A stretch of DNA of 64,000 nt from NCBI GenBank assembly GCA_964621615.1, contig CAZUMW010000012.1, positions 44,401-108,400 of the forward strand. The letters are read 5' to 3'. Within the stretch, counting starts at the first letter, position 1. Each line of letters begins with the position of its first letter. Shown here in pieces: positions 52,131 to 60,546 of the stretch. Source of the stretch: CAZUMW01 sp964621615 (GTDB taxonomy: Bacteria > Desulfobacterota > WTBG01 > CAIYCZ01 > CAIRTM01). Both the position numbers and the translations under genes were made by a program. The notes under the pieces were generated by a model that did not search any database, had not been told where the DNA came from, and worked only from the letters and a program-made list of their open reading frames with translations.

Positions 52131-53336
52131 ATGGCACGGTTTATCATAATAGGAAACGGGGTGGCAGCAAACAGTGCGGCGGAAAGCATCAGAAAAAAGG
52201 ACACGGATAGCGAAATTGTCATGTTTACCCGCCAGAAACATTATTTTTATTATACTCCCGCACTGCTGGAATATCTGGCCGGGGAAAAAGACGTAGAGGG
52301 GTTCACGGTGCATAACCGCCAGTGGTATGAGACCAGCAATATCGATTTGCGCCTTAAAACGGAGATAACCGACATAAACCCTGCAGATAAAACCGTGAAC
52401 ACGCATGACGGAACGCGATTTTCATATGACCGGCTGCTTCTTGCAACAGGCGGGTACTCTTTTGTGCCGCCCATCGAGGGGGCAGACTCTGAAGGCGTTT
52501 TCACGCTGCGAACGGTTGAGGATGCCGACGCAATCAAGCAATGGGCGTCATCATCAAAGAGGCTTGTGCTGATCGGCGGCGGCCTGCTCGGGCTTGAAGC
52601 CGGCAACGGTTTGCGGCGTGCGGGGCTTGATGTCTCGGTCGTAGAATTTTTTCCGCGCCTTTTACCGCGTCAGATGGATGTGGACGGAGCGGCTATTCTG
52701 CAGAGGCAGATGGAGGAAATGGGGTTTGCCTTCCATCTGGGGGCAAAAACAAAAAGCATAAGCCGCGACGGAAAAGAGCTGAGCGTGAATCTGGAAAACG
52801 GCGAGTCACTTGCAGCCGATATGGTGCTGATATCGGCCGGCGTACGGCCGGAGCTGGGCCTTGCAAAAATGATAGGCCTTGATATCGATAAAGCGGTGAA
52901 GGTTGACGATCGTATGCAGACAAACGTTCAGGACATTTTTGCTGCAGGGGATGTTTCCGAGCACCGCGGGGCCTATTACGGGATATGGCCTCCCGCCATG
53001 CAGCAGGGGCAGACAGCGGGTGCAAACATGGCCGGAGAAGACCGGGCCTACACCGGAACCGTTCCCGCCAATACGCTGAAAGTGGTCGGCATTGATCTGA
53101 CCTCCGCGGGAAATATCGATGCCGACAGCGAGCGGGAATCCGCGGTAATCGCCGACAGCGATAAATATATATACCGCAAAATCGTTTTTAATAACGGCCT
53201 GATCGAGGGCGCTATTCTGCTTGGTGATATACGAGGAAGCGCTGAGATACTTATGGCCATGCAGAGCCAGAAAGATGTTTCATCACTGAAAGATGATATG
53301 AAGCGGGAGGATTTTGATTTTTCGCGCCTGAAATAA
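52131..53336 (+). CDS. FAD-dependent NADH:rubredoxin-reductase-like oxidoreductase
   Basis: 401 residues. Two Rossmann loops are present, FIIIGNGVAANSAAESI (FAD) and LVLIGGGLLGLEAGNGL (NADH), with the closing FAD segment IFAAGDVSEHRG. The C-terminal ~90 residues match the small domain of rubredoxin reductase/NirB-like proteins. AGGAGG precedes the ATG. It may reduce the rubredoxin encoded at 57383, which is under a similar promoter; that pairing is inference. Confidence 0.88.
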   Translation: MARFIIIGNGVAANSAAESIRKKDTDSEIVMFTRQKHYFYYTPALLEYLAGEKDVEGFTVHNRQWYETSNIDLRLKTEITDINPADKTVNTHDGTRFSYDRLLLATGGYSFVPPIEGADSEGVFTLRTVEDADAIKQWASSSKRLVLIGGGLLGLEAGNGLRRAGLDVSVVEFFPRLLPRQMDVDGAAILQRQMEEMGFAFHLGAKTKSISRDGKELSVNLENGESLAADMVLISAGVRPELGLAKMIGLDIDKAVKVDDRMQTNVQDIFAAGDVSEHRGAYYGIWPPAMQQGQTAGANMAGEDRAYTGTVPANTLKVVGIDLTSAGNIDADSERESAVIADSDKYIYRKIVFNNGLIEGAILLGDIRGSAEILMAMQSQKDVSSLKDDMKREDFDFSRLK

Positions 53337-53379
53337 CATTACCTGAAAGCCAGAAAATTTTTGGCAGTAACCGTAATAT

Positions 53380-55209
53380 ATGCAAAAAAAGCTCGGGGAA
53401 ATAGCGCAGTTTATTCGTTATCTCATCCTCACTGCCACCACCGGGGCGGGGTCGGGGCACCCCACCTCCTGCCTTTCATCCGTTGAGTTGATGACGGCGC
53501 TGCTGTTCGGGGGTGTGTTCAAATACAACATAGATGATCCCTCATATCCCAATAATGACCGGCTGATTTTTTCCAAAGGGCATGCTGCCCCGCTGCTGTA
53601 TGCGTTGTGGGTTGCAGCCGGGGCGGTGTCCGTTGATGAGATGATGACGCTGCGCCGCTTCGGCAGCAGGCTCGAGGGGCACCCCACCCCTGCATTCCCT
53701 TTTGCCGAAGCTGCGACCGGCTCGCTCGGGCAGGGATTGTCGATCGGGGTCGGCATGGCATTGAACGCACGCTTCCTTGACGGTTCGGACTACCGCACGT
53801 ATGTTCTTCTCGGGGATAGCGAAATGACAGAGGGGGCGCAATGGGAGGCAATGCTGACAGCGGTGCACTATCGGCTCGATAATTTAATCGGGATTATCGA
53901 TGTGAACAGGCTCGGGCAGTCGGGAGAGTCGCTGCTCGGCGGCCGCGTGGAGGAATACGAGCGCCGTATTTCCGCGTTTGGGTGGAGCACAGCTGTTATT
54001 GACGGCCATTCGCTGGAGCAGGTCTGCGCTGCGTATCAGCAGGCCTGTATCCATAGGGGATCACCGTTCATGATTATTGCCGAAACGATCAAGGGAAAGG
54101 GAGTGCCGCCCAGGGAGGATAAAAACGGGTTCCATGGAAAACCGCTCAGCGGAGAGGATTTGCAGCAGGCTCTGGACGGGCTGGGTGAAGTTGATATGTC
54201 GGTGCGGGGAGCAGTCTCGGCCCCGGCCCTGTGCACATGCGAGAAAGAGAATCCCAAACCGGCTGATCGGGATCTGCCATACCGGAAGGGTGAGGTGCTC
54301 ACCAACCGGAAAGCTTACGGCAGTGCGCTGAAACGCCTCTGTCCCTCTGTCCCCCAGATGGTTGTGCTTGACGCGGAAGTAAAAAACTCTACCTATGCCG
54401 AAATATTTTCAGATGCCTTCCCCGGCCGCTATTTTGAAATGTACATAGCGGAACAGAATATGGTGTCGGCGGCGCTGGGTCTCGCCCTCAGAGGAAAGAA
54501 GCCGTTTGTGTCATCTTTTGCCGCTTTTTTCACGCGGGCGTGCGACCAGATCCGGATGTGTCCGTATTCAGGCGCACATATCATCTTTTGCGGCTCTCAT
54601 GCGGGAGTTGCCGTTGGGCCGGACGGACCGTCACAAATGGGGCTGAATGACATTGCGCTGTTCAGGGGTCTGTTCGGGAGCACGGTTTTCTATCCCTGTG
54701 ACGCAGTGGCAACGGAGCGGCTTGTCGAGCTGTCGCTGGAGTGTGAGGGAATTGTGTATATCCGCACCACGCGCAATAAACTGCCGGTTATCTATTCTCC
54801 AGAAGACACGTTTTCCACAGGCGGATGCAGCGTGCTTCGCATAAGCCCGCAGGACAGAGCCGCTGTTATCGCAGCAGGCATAACGACCCATCAGGCACTT
54901 GAGGCATGGGAGCAGCTTCGGCATGAAGGCGTCGATATACGAATTATCGATCTTTATTGCATCAAGCCCATAGATCGACACCGTTTGGAACGGGCGCTGT
55001 CCGGCATTGACGTGATCATTACCGTGGAAGATCATGTGCCGGAGGGCGGAATGGGAGAGGCGGTTAACAGCGCGCTGGAAGGAACGCCGGTGCAGCTGTA
55101 TTCCCTGGCTGTCCGCGATGTGCCCAAAAGCGGCACCACGCAGGAGCTGCTTGACTTTGAGAATATTTCGGCACAGGCGATCGCTGACACCGTGCGCCGT
55201 ATTCTGTGA
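53380..55209 (+). CDS. tkt: Transketolase (single-chain)
   Basis: 609 residues carrying both halves. The N-terminal half has IFSKGHAAPLLYALWVAAG, GSLGQGLSIGVGMAL, LLGDSEMTEGAQWEA and IIDVNRLGQSG for thiamine diphosphate. The C-terminal half has YIAEQNMVSAALGLAL and VGPDGPSQMGLNDIALF. It is shorter than the common 660-residue type, closer to archaeal or human-like sequences. It should move two-carbon units between sugar phosphates. It follows the flavoprotein by 43 bases and precedes the DUF488-CysRS fusion. Confidence 0.9.
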   Translation: MQKKLGEIAQFIRYLILTATTGAGSGHPTSCLSSVELMTALLFGGVFKYNIDDPSYPNNDRLIFSKGHAAPLLYALWVAAGAVSVDEMMTLRRFGSRLEGHPTPAFPFAEAATGSLGQGLSIGVGMALNARFLDGSDYRTYVLLGDSEMTEGAQWEAMLTAVHYRLDNLIGIIDVNRLGQSGESLLGGRVEEYERRISAFGWSTAVIDGHSLEQVCAAYQQACIHRGSPFMIIAETIKGKGVPPREDKNGFHGKPLSGEDLQQALDGLGEVDMSVRGAVSAPALCTCEKENPKPADRDLPYRKGEVLTNRKAYGSALKRLCPSVPQMVVLDAEVKNSTYAEIFSDAFPGRYFEMYIAEQNMVSAALGLALRGKKPFVSSFAAFFTRACDQIRMCPYSGAHIIFCGSHAGVAVGPDGPSQMGLNDIALFRGLFGSTVFYPCDAVATERLVELSLECEGIVYIRTTRNKLPVIYSPEDTFSTGGCSVLRISPQDRAAVIAAGITTHQALEAWEQLRHEGVDIRIIDLYCIKPIDRHRLERALSGIDVIITVEDHVPEGGMGEAVNSALEGTPVQLYSLAVRDVPKSGTTQELLDFENISAQAIADTVRRIL

Positions 55210-55223
55210 ACGGAGAGGAATCT

Positions 55224-56822
55224 ATGACAATACACATGAAACGCATTTACGACAAAGCGGAGCCCCGCGACGGCCGCCGCATACTTGTGGATAGGGTGTG
55301 GCCCAGAGGCGTATCAAAAGATGAAGCGCAGATTGATGACTGGATGAAGTATCTCGCTCCCAGCAGGGAACTGAGAAAATGGTTCGGCCATGATCCCCGT
55401 AAGTGGGACGGTTTTAAGAAAAAATATTTTCATGAGCTTGACGCAAACAAACAGGCGCTGACCGAACTTGCAGAGGAAGCCGAACACAGCACCCTGACCC
55501 TGCTGTTCGGAGCAAGGGATAGGAAGTACAACAATGCTGCGGCACTGCTTGATTATGTAAACAAGCTGCAGCCGCCGAATCGCCTTCAGCTCATGAATAC
55601 GCTTACGGACACGCAGGAGACCTTCACGCCGCTGTCCGGCAACGAGGTAAAGCTGGTAACGTGCGGCCCCTCTGTTTATCGGGCGCCGCACCTGGGCAAT
55701 TATCGCACATTCCTGTATGAGGATGCTCTGCACCGCTATCTTGAATATCTGGGCTACACAGTGAAACGCCTTATAAATTATACGGACATAGAGGACAAGG
55801 CTGTGTGTGAGGCCAATGCACGGGATGTTCCGCTCGATGACTTAACCTCAGAAATCGAGAAGCGTTTCGTGCAGGAAGCAAAAAAACTTGCCGTAAAGCT
55901 GCCCTCCCGGATGCCGCGCTCATCCACCAGTATCGGGCAGGCTGTCCGGCTGATTCAGCAATTGCTGGATAATGGAAACGCCTATTGGCATGAGGGGGAT
56001 GTTTTTTTTGATCCCTTGACATTTGACGGGTTCGGCAAACTGTACGGTCTCGATATGAGGAAGTGGCCTAAAAAAAAGAGGCATTTCCGGAAAGACACCT
56101 GTTCGGGGCAGCGATGGAATCTCGGCGATTTTGTTCTGTGGCACGGATACCGCCCCCAGGACGGCCCGGTGTTCTGGGAGACAGCGCTCGGCAAAGGGCG
56201 GCCCGCCTGGAATATACAGGACCCTGCCATGATCACCAAGCACCTTGGGTATCAGGTGGATATATGCTGCGGGGGTATCGATAATCTATACCGGCATCAC
56301 GACTACACCATCGCTGTCATTGAATCGCTGTCTGGAAAGCCCTTTGCCGGCTGCTGGCTTCACGGGCGGCACCTCCTTGTGGACGGCAAAAAAATGTCAA
56401 AAAGCAAAGGAAATATTATCTACCTGGAAGATCTTATCAATAAAGGCTATTCGCCGCAGGATATCCGCTTTTATTTGCTTTCACGGCAGTACCGGGAGCG
56501 GCTGAATCTGACTGACGTTTCATTGAATAAAGCGGTTCAAAAGCGGCAAAGGCTTGCCGGTTCGATAAAACAGTTAACCGTTCAAAAAGGCTATAGGCGC
56601 AGATCGGACTTCAAAGAGCACTGTCTTATTGATGATCTGACCGCAGCATTTGAAAACAACATGAACAACGATCTGAATATCCCCCGCGTATTCGATCACC
56701 TTCTCAACAATGCTGAGCAGCTTTGCCTCAGAAAAAATAAGGGCATGCTCGACACATCGGACAGAAAGCGTATTATCAAGGCGATTGAGTCGATCGATTC
56801 GGTTCTGCAGTGTGTCCGGTGA
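55224..56822 (+). CDS. Fusion of DUF488 and a cysteinyl-tRNA-synthetase-like ligase with altered zinc site
   Basis: 532 residues from ATG 55224 (GGAGAGG five bases upstream). Residues 1-117 are DUF488/YeaO-like: RILVDRVWPRGVSK and RKWFGHDPRKW. From ~120 the protein matches CysRS: CGPSVYRAPHLGNYRTF (HIGH-type), YTDIEDKAV, GDFVLWHG and KKMSKSKGN (KMSKS at 390). Of the four CysRS zinc ligands, Cys147 and His358 remain, but the second Cys is Asp333 and the Glu is Thr362; ICCGG at 347-351 replaces the usual HGGG. Only ~138 residues follow KMSKS, so the anticodon-binding domain appears absent. It is thus unlikely to charge tRNA-Cys; it may form an aminoacyl-adenylate for another acceptor, as MshC does. 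Confidence 0.85.
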   Translation: MTIHMKRIYDKAEPRDGRRILVDRVWPRGVSKDEAQIDDWMKYLAPSRELRKWFGHDPRKWDGFKKKYFHELDANKQALTELAEEAEHSTLTLLFGARDRKYNNAAALLDYVNKLQPPNRLQLMNTLTDTQETFTPLSGNEVKLVTCGPSVYRAPHLGNYRTFLYEDALHRYLEYLGYTVKRLINYTDIEDKAVCEANARDVPLDDLTSEIEKRFVQEAKKLAVKLPSRMPRSSTSIGQAVRLIQQLLDNGNAYWHEGDVFFDPLTFDGFGKLYGLDMRKWPKKKRHFRKDTCSGQRWNLGDFVLWHGYRPQDGPVFWETALGKGRPAWNIQDPAMITKHLGYQVDICCGGIDNLYRHHDYTIAVIESLSGKPFAGCWLHGRHLLVDGKKMSKSKGNIIYLEDLINKGYSPQDIRFYLLSRQYRERLNLTDVSLNKAVQKRQRLAGSIKQLTVQKGYRRRSDFKEHCLIDDLTAAFENNMNNDLNIPRVFDHLLNNAEQLCLRKNKGMLDTSDRKRIIKAIESIDSVLQCVR

Positions 56823-57382
56823 CCGATTGCATGGTGCTTCGTTAATGTCTGTGCGGATTTGCTTGGCAATTACGGGTCAACAAAAATTGCTCAGGGCGCC
56901 GCCGCACGCATATGTGTTATCGAGCCCGGTGAGTATAAATATACGGTTAAGCGGCTGGTAACCCGCAAAGGATAGGAGCCCCATGAGGTGCTAACCCCCG
57001 GTAAAATAATCGTACAATAAATATTATATATAGCATGCATGCCGTTTGAGCTGTTTTTCCAAAATTGCGGGGCGCCCAGAATGGCACATCCTCTATGTTT
57101 CCGGTAATGCTTGATTATTTGCTGCGCGGGTGCCATTATGGGACGACGCTGCACAATGAACAAATGCGGAGTTAGTGATGCTTATGGCCATGTGGCGGGT
57201 AAATGTTTGATATTATAATGGTTTTTTTATTGTTGCCTGAAGGGCTGTATTGGCATAAATCCTGCGATATGTATCTGAAAGTATTTTTGATAAAAAACGT
57301 GCATTACAGCAGAATGAGAGCGGAAAGCGTTCTCAGAATAACCGGAATCGGCAATGTGCATTAATTAGAAAGGGGTACACGA
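56823..57382. other. Spacer with sigma-54 promoter C before rubredoxin
   Basis: 560 bases. The right part holds sigma-54 site C (57250-57267). At the left, the frame of the preceding gene stays open for 50 codons after its TGA, up to TAG at 56973, but has no family resemblance that I recognise. No RNA gene or repeat was recognised. Confidence 0.5.
57250..57267 (+). promoter_or_regulatory. Sigma-54 promoter C (rubredoxin-nicotinamidase-activator group)
   Basis: TTGGCATAAATCCTGCGA has GG at 57252-57253 and GC at 57264-57265, ten bases apart. Predicted start is near 57277, about 105 bases before rubredoxin. Confidence 0.75.
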
Positions 57383-57541
57383 ATGAAACAGTACAAATGC
57401 AGCGTGTGCGGGTATGTTTATGATCCTGAAAACGGCGATCCTGATAACGGTGTAGAGCCGGGAACTGCTTTTGAAGATCTTCCTGATGACTGGACCTGTC
57501 CGGTATGCGGTGCTGATAAAAGCGCGTTCACCGAAGTATAA
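57383..57541 (+). CDS. rub: Rubredoxin
   Basis: 52 residues, the standard rubredoxin length: MKQYKCSVCGYVYDPENGDP with CxxCG at 6-9, then WTCPVCGADKSAF with the second pair. One iron is bound by four cysteines. AAAGGGG precedes the ATG. Rubredoxins carry electrons to oxygen- and superoxide-detoxifying enzymes in anaerobes. It is the first gene after sigma-54 promoter C. Confidence 0.97.
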   Translation: MKQYKCSVCGYVYDPENGDPDNGVEPGTAFEDLPDDWTCPVCGADKSAFTEV

Positions 57542-57631
57542 TTGCAAGGATGTGTGCATCCCGGCGTGAGCGTTTCAGAAACGTTGTCTTTCAGCCGGTT
57601 TTCTTCGTGAGCATCCTGAAAGGAGGGTATC

Positions 57632-57853
57632 ATGAGCCAATTACATGCTTTAGATTTAACGGAATTTCATAACCGCGAAACTGATACAGCCCGTACCGCT
57701 AAGACCGAAACAAGCTTTTATGAACTCATTGAAGCGCTGAACCAGGAAGTGTCTGAAGGAGAGGAGCGGCTGGTTGTAGAAGCTGTAAAGGATCTGTGTG
57801 AAAGCGGCCGTGTGTCCCTGCCGGATGGAACAGCGAAAATAGTGCTTCAATGA
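57632..57853 (+). CDS. Small protein of unknown function
   Basis: 73 residues with a clear AAAGGAGGG ribosome site. It is acidic and predicted mostly helical (FYELIEALNQEVSEGEERLVVEAVKDLCE), ending with a short strand-like segment (DGTAKIVLQ). No signal peptide, membrane helix or known domain. It lies between rubredoxin and nicotinamidase in a probable operon. Confidence 0.65.
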   Translation: MSQLHALDLTEFHNRETDTARTAKTETSFYELIEALNQEVSEGEERLVVEAVKDLCESGRVSLPDGTAKIVLQ

Positions 57854-57896
57854 CAGCAAAACTTCATGATGCTCATCACAATCCGAATGAGATAGT

Positions 57897-58493
57897 ATGG
57901 AATCACGGTCCGCATTGCTGATTGTCGACGTGCAGAACGATTTTTGTTCAGGAGGAGCCCTGGCCGTACCCGGTGGGGATGAAATTGTGCCGGTTATCAA
58001 TAGCTATCTGCACTTTTTCACCGGACAGCAGATCCCGGTTTTTGCCTCACGGGACTGGCACCCCCGGGTTACGAACCATTTTCAGAATGAAGGGGGTCAG
58101 TGGCCCGTACACTGCATACAAAACACACGGGGTGCCGAATTTCACCCTGAACTGAAGCTCCCCGTGACCGCCTCGATTATATCCAAGGGCACAGAACCGG
58201 CCGAGCATGGGTACTCGGCGTTTGAGGGAAAAGACACCAACGGCACCAGGCTGAAAGAATTGCTGCAAAAAAAACGCATAGAAAAGCTGTATGTGTGCGG
58301 CCTGGCGACTGACTATTGTGTTAAACATACGGTCCTTGACGCCCTGCATGAGGGCTTTGCCGTCACTGTGCTCGAAGATGCTGTGCGGGCAGTAAACATG
58401 AATGCCGGTGATGCTGAAGCGGCTATGAGTGAAATGCGTGCCCAGGGAGCAGCAGCTTCCACATTCGATGACATAGCAAAAAACGCCGGATAG
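57897..58493 (+). CDS. pncA: Nicotinamidase
   Basis: 198 residues. Catalytic Asp11 in IVDVQNDF, Lys97 in ISKGTE and Cys141 in LATDYCVKHT form the isochorismatase-type triad. The metal site has Asp53 and His55 in SRDWHP and His72 in PVHC. It deamidates nicotinamide to nicotinate for NAD salvage, which fits with NAD(P)-linked enzymes in the same regulon. nadD, a later step in the same pathway, is at 9831. Confidence 0.93.
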   Translation: MESRSALLIVDVQNDFCSGGALAVPGGDEIVPVINSYLHFFTGQQIPVFASRDWHPRVTNHFQNEGGQWPVHCIQNTRGAEFHPELKLPVTASIISKGTEPAEHGYSAFEGKDTNGTRLKELLQKKRIEKLYVCGLATDYCVKHTVLDALHEGFAVTVLEDAVRAVNMNAGDAEAAMSEMRAQGAAASTFDDIAKNAG

Positions 58494-58532
58494 TGTAACA
58501 TCGCCTTTTCAGGTGTATCCGGGGGAGTTTTT

Positions 58533-59570
58533 ATGAACGGAGTCAATGTCGAATATTTTTATGCCAAAGCAGGGCTTTCTGATGCTGTGGCCGCCCGCGG
58601 TGTGCTTGCTCGGCACGTTCAGCATGAAACCGCCCCTGCAATTATCGGGGAAAGTGAATCAATAGATCTGTTGCGAAAGCGCATATCAATTGCTGCCGGA
58701 GAGGATATTACCGTTCTTGTGTGCGGTGAAAGCGGTACCGGTAAAGAGCTTGTCGCCCAGGCGATACATCGCATGAGCAAGCGGTCAGACGGTCCGTTTA
58801 TCCCGTTAAATATGGGCGCTTTTACCGCTCACATGATTCCAAGCGAGCTGTTCGGGCACGAGCGCGGCGCGTTTACCGGTGCGACTGAAAAAAGCGACGG
58901 TATCTTTTTATCGGCTGAAAACGGCACACTGTTTCTTGACGAAATCGGAAGTATGGATTTTTCCGCACAGTCATCGCTTCTGCGGATACTGGAGGACGGA
59001 ACCTTCCGGCACATCGGCGGCAACAGGCAGCACATCACACATGTCAGAATTATTGCGGCGTCAAACATGAACCTGTATCAGGCGGTTGAAGAGCATGTGT
59101 TTCGGCGGGATTTGCTCCATCGCCTGGAGGTTTTTACTATCGACGTTCCGCCCCTTCGCGAACGCGCAGAAGATATTCCGCTGCTTGTTGATTATTTCAT
59201 ACATATGTTCAACAAACAGCTTGCAAAGCCGGACATTGTTTCGGTAACCCGGGAAACAATAGACTGCTTTATGAATTATTCATGGCCGGGCAATGTGCGC
59301 GAATTAAAAAACTGCATACTGCGTGCCATGCTTCTTGCGGATTCCAATGTGCTTGATGTCTGCTGGCCGTCATCGCCCATGGATCATGAATCATATCGCG
59401 AGTATGTCCGATTCAACTCGGGGTTGCCGCTGGAGGAGATTGAAAAGCGCTATATAGAGCACACACTCTTTTTTGCAGGCGGCAATAAAAGCGCAGCGGC
59501 GAAAATGCTTGGGGTGAGCAGGCGATACCTCTACAATAAAATCACCCAATATAACCTGTTGAGCACGTAG
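58533..59570 (+). CDS. Sigma-54-dependent transcriptional activator without sensor domain (PspF-like)
   Basis: 345 residues. After ~35 residues the AAA+ domain begins: IIGESESIDLLRK, Walker A GESGTGKE (65-72), GAFTGA loop intact (112-117), Walker B GTLFLDE (131-137), then R-finger region FRRDLLHRLEVFTIDVPPLR. A Fis-type helix-turn-helix (NKSAAAKMLGVSRRYLYNK) ends it. There is no receiver, GAF or PAS domain, so control must be by another protein or by abundance. Three sigma-54 promoters in the preceding 11 kb, one in front of its own operon, suggest these are its targets. Confidence 0.92.
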   Translation: MNGVNVEYFYAKAGLSDAVAARGVLARHVQHETAPAIIGESESIDLLRKRISIAAGEDITVLVCGESGTGKELVAQAIHRMSKRSDGPFIPLNMGAFTAHMIPSELFGHERGAFTGATEKSDGIFLSAENGTLFLDEIGSMDFSAQSSLLRILEDGTFRHIGGNRQHITHVRIIAASNMNLYQAVEEHVFRRDLLHRLEVFTIDVPPLRERAEDIPLLVDYFIHMFNKQLAKPDIVSVTRETIDCFMNYSWPGNVRELKNCILRAMLLADSNVLDVCWPSSPMDHESYREYVRFNSGLPLEEIEKRYIEHTLFFAGGNKSAAAKMLGVSRRYLYNKITQYNLLST

Positions 59571-59825
59571 CACATTTCTGCAGCACGGCGCATGCACCGG
59601 TCATATACCTCAAACACAGCCCCCTTAGACTGGACAATAATTTATTCATTGTAAGATCTGCCGTGCGGCTATAAATAACCTTACGGGGTGCGAAGATGTC
59701 AGGTTTTTTTGTTGAATTTATTCAGATTATGACCGTAACCCCGGCGAATCGGGACCGCTTCACTATAGGCAGAGTCTGTGCCGCACAAAGAACAAACATA
59801 CGTTGCATACCAAAGGAGAAAACAG

Positions 59826-60385
59826 ATGCAGGCGCGTGCCCCACTTATGATTGAACACCGCTTAATTGAGCGGATGGTTTCCCTCATCACGGACGCTATG
59901 GTCGACATAGAATCGACGCATACCGTAAATACTGACTTTATTAAAACAGCAGTTGATTTTATCAGGACATATGCCGACCGCGCACATCACGGAAAAGAGG
60001 AGGATATACTGTTCAGCAATCTTCGCACACGCTCACTGTCTGATGAAGACGAGCGGATGATGAATGAGCTGATCCGGGAACATGTTTTCAGCCGCGAAAC
60101 GACCTCGGCACTGGCTGACGCCAGCGAACGATATAGCACGGGGGATATGTCGGCTGTTGCCGATGTAACCGATGCGCTTCGTGCGCTTGTTGATTTGTAT
60201 CCGAAACATATTGAAAAAGAGGACACGTTTTTTTCCCTGCTTCCAGAAATTACTTCACCGACGAAGAGGATCAGGAAATGCTTTCAGCGTTCCGTGAATT
60301 TGACAGAAATCTGATTCATGAGCAGTATGCCTCGATAGTGGAACATTGGGAGCGGGAAAAAGAGCGTGCAGAAAAAAAGCAATGA
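59826..60385 (+). pseudogene. Hemerythrin-domain protein with a one-base frameshift
   Basis: GGAG (59815-59818) precedes ATG 59826. The four-helix hemerythrin ligands are visible: His11 (IEHRLIERM), His54/55 with Glu (AHHGKEEDILF), His86 (REHVFSRE) and His128 with Glu/Asp (YPKHIEKED). After KED, at a run of seven Ts (60228-60234), the frame is lost and a stop follows at 60314. With one more T the protein would read FFFPASRNYFTDEEDQ and then FDRNLIHEQYASIVEHW, as in normal members, ending at 60385. This could be a sequencing error, decay, or a switch by slippage. Confidence 0.82.
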
Positions 60386-60546
60386 ATAACCGTATCAGGG
60401 TGCGCCGTGTATTTGATTGCACAGCAGCATCTTATCAGCGCGTTCGGCGGAGAAAGCCGGGCGCACATGCGGTACCGCCATTGTGGCCTTCAGGCAAAAA
60501 GGAGCAGCTTTAAAAGCTTTTCTGACAGCACGCGAGGGTCGTCTTA

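Noticed and set aside
55224..56822. Annotation as ordinary cysteinyl-tRNA synthetase (cysS)
   Set aside because: DUF488 fusion, Asp and Thr in place of two zinc ligands, and a shortened C-terminus argue against a normal CysRS.
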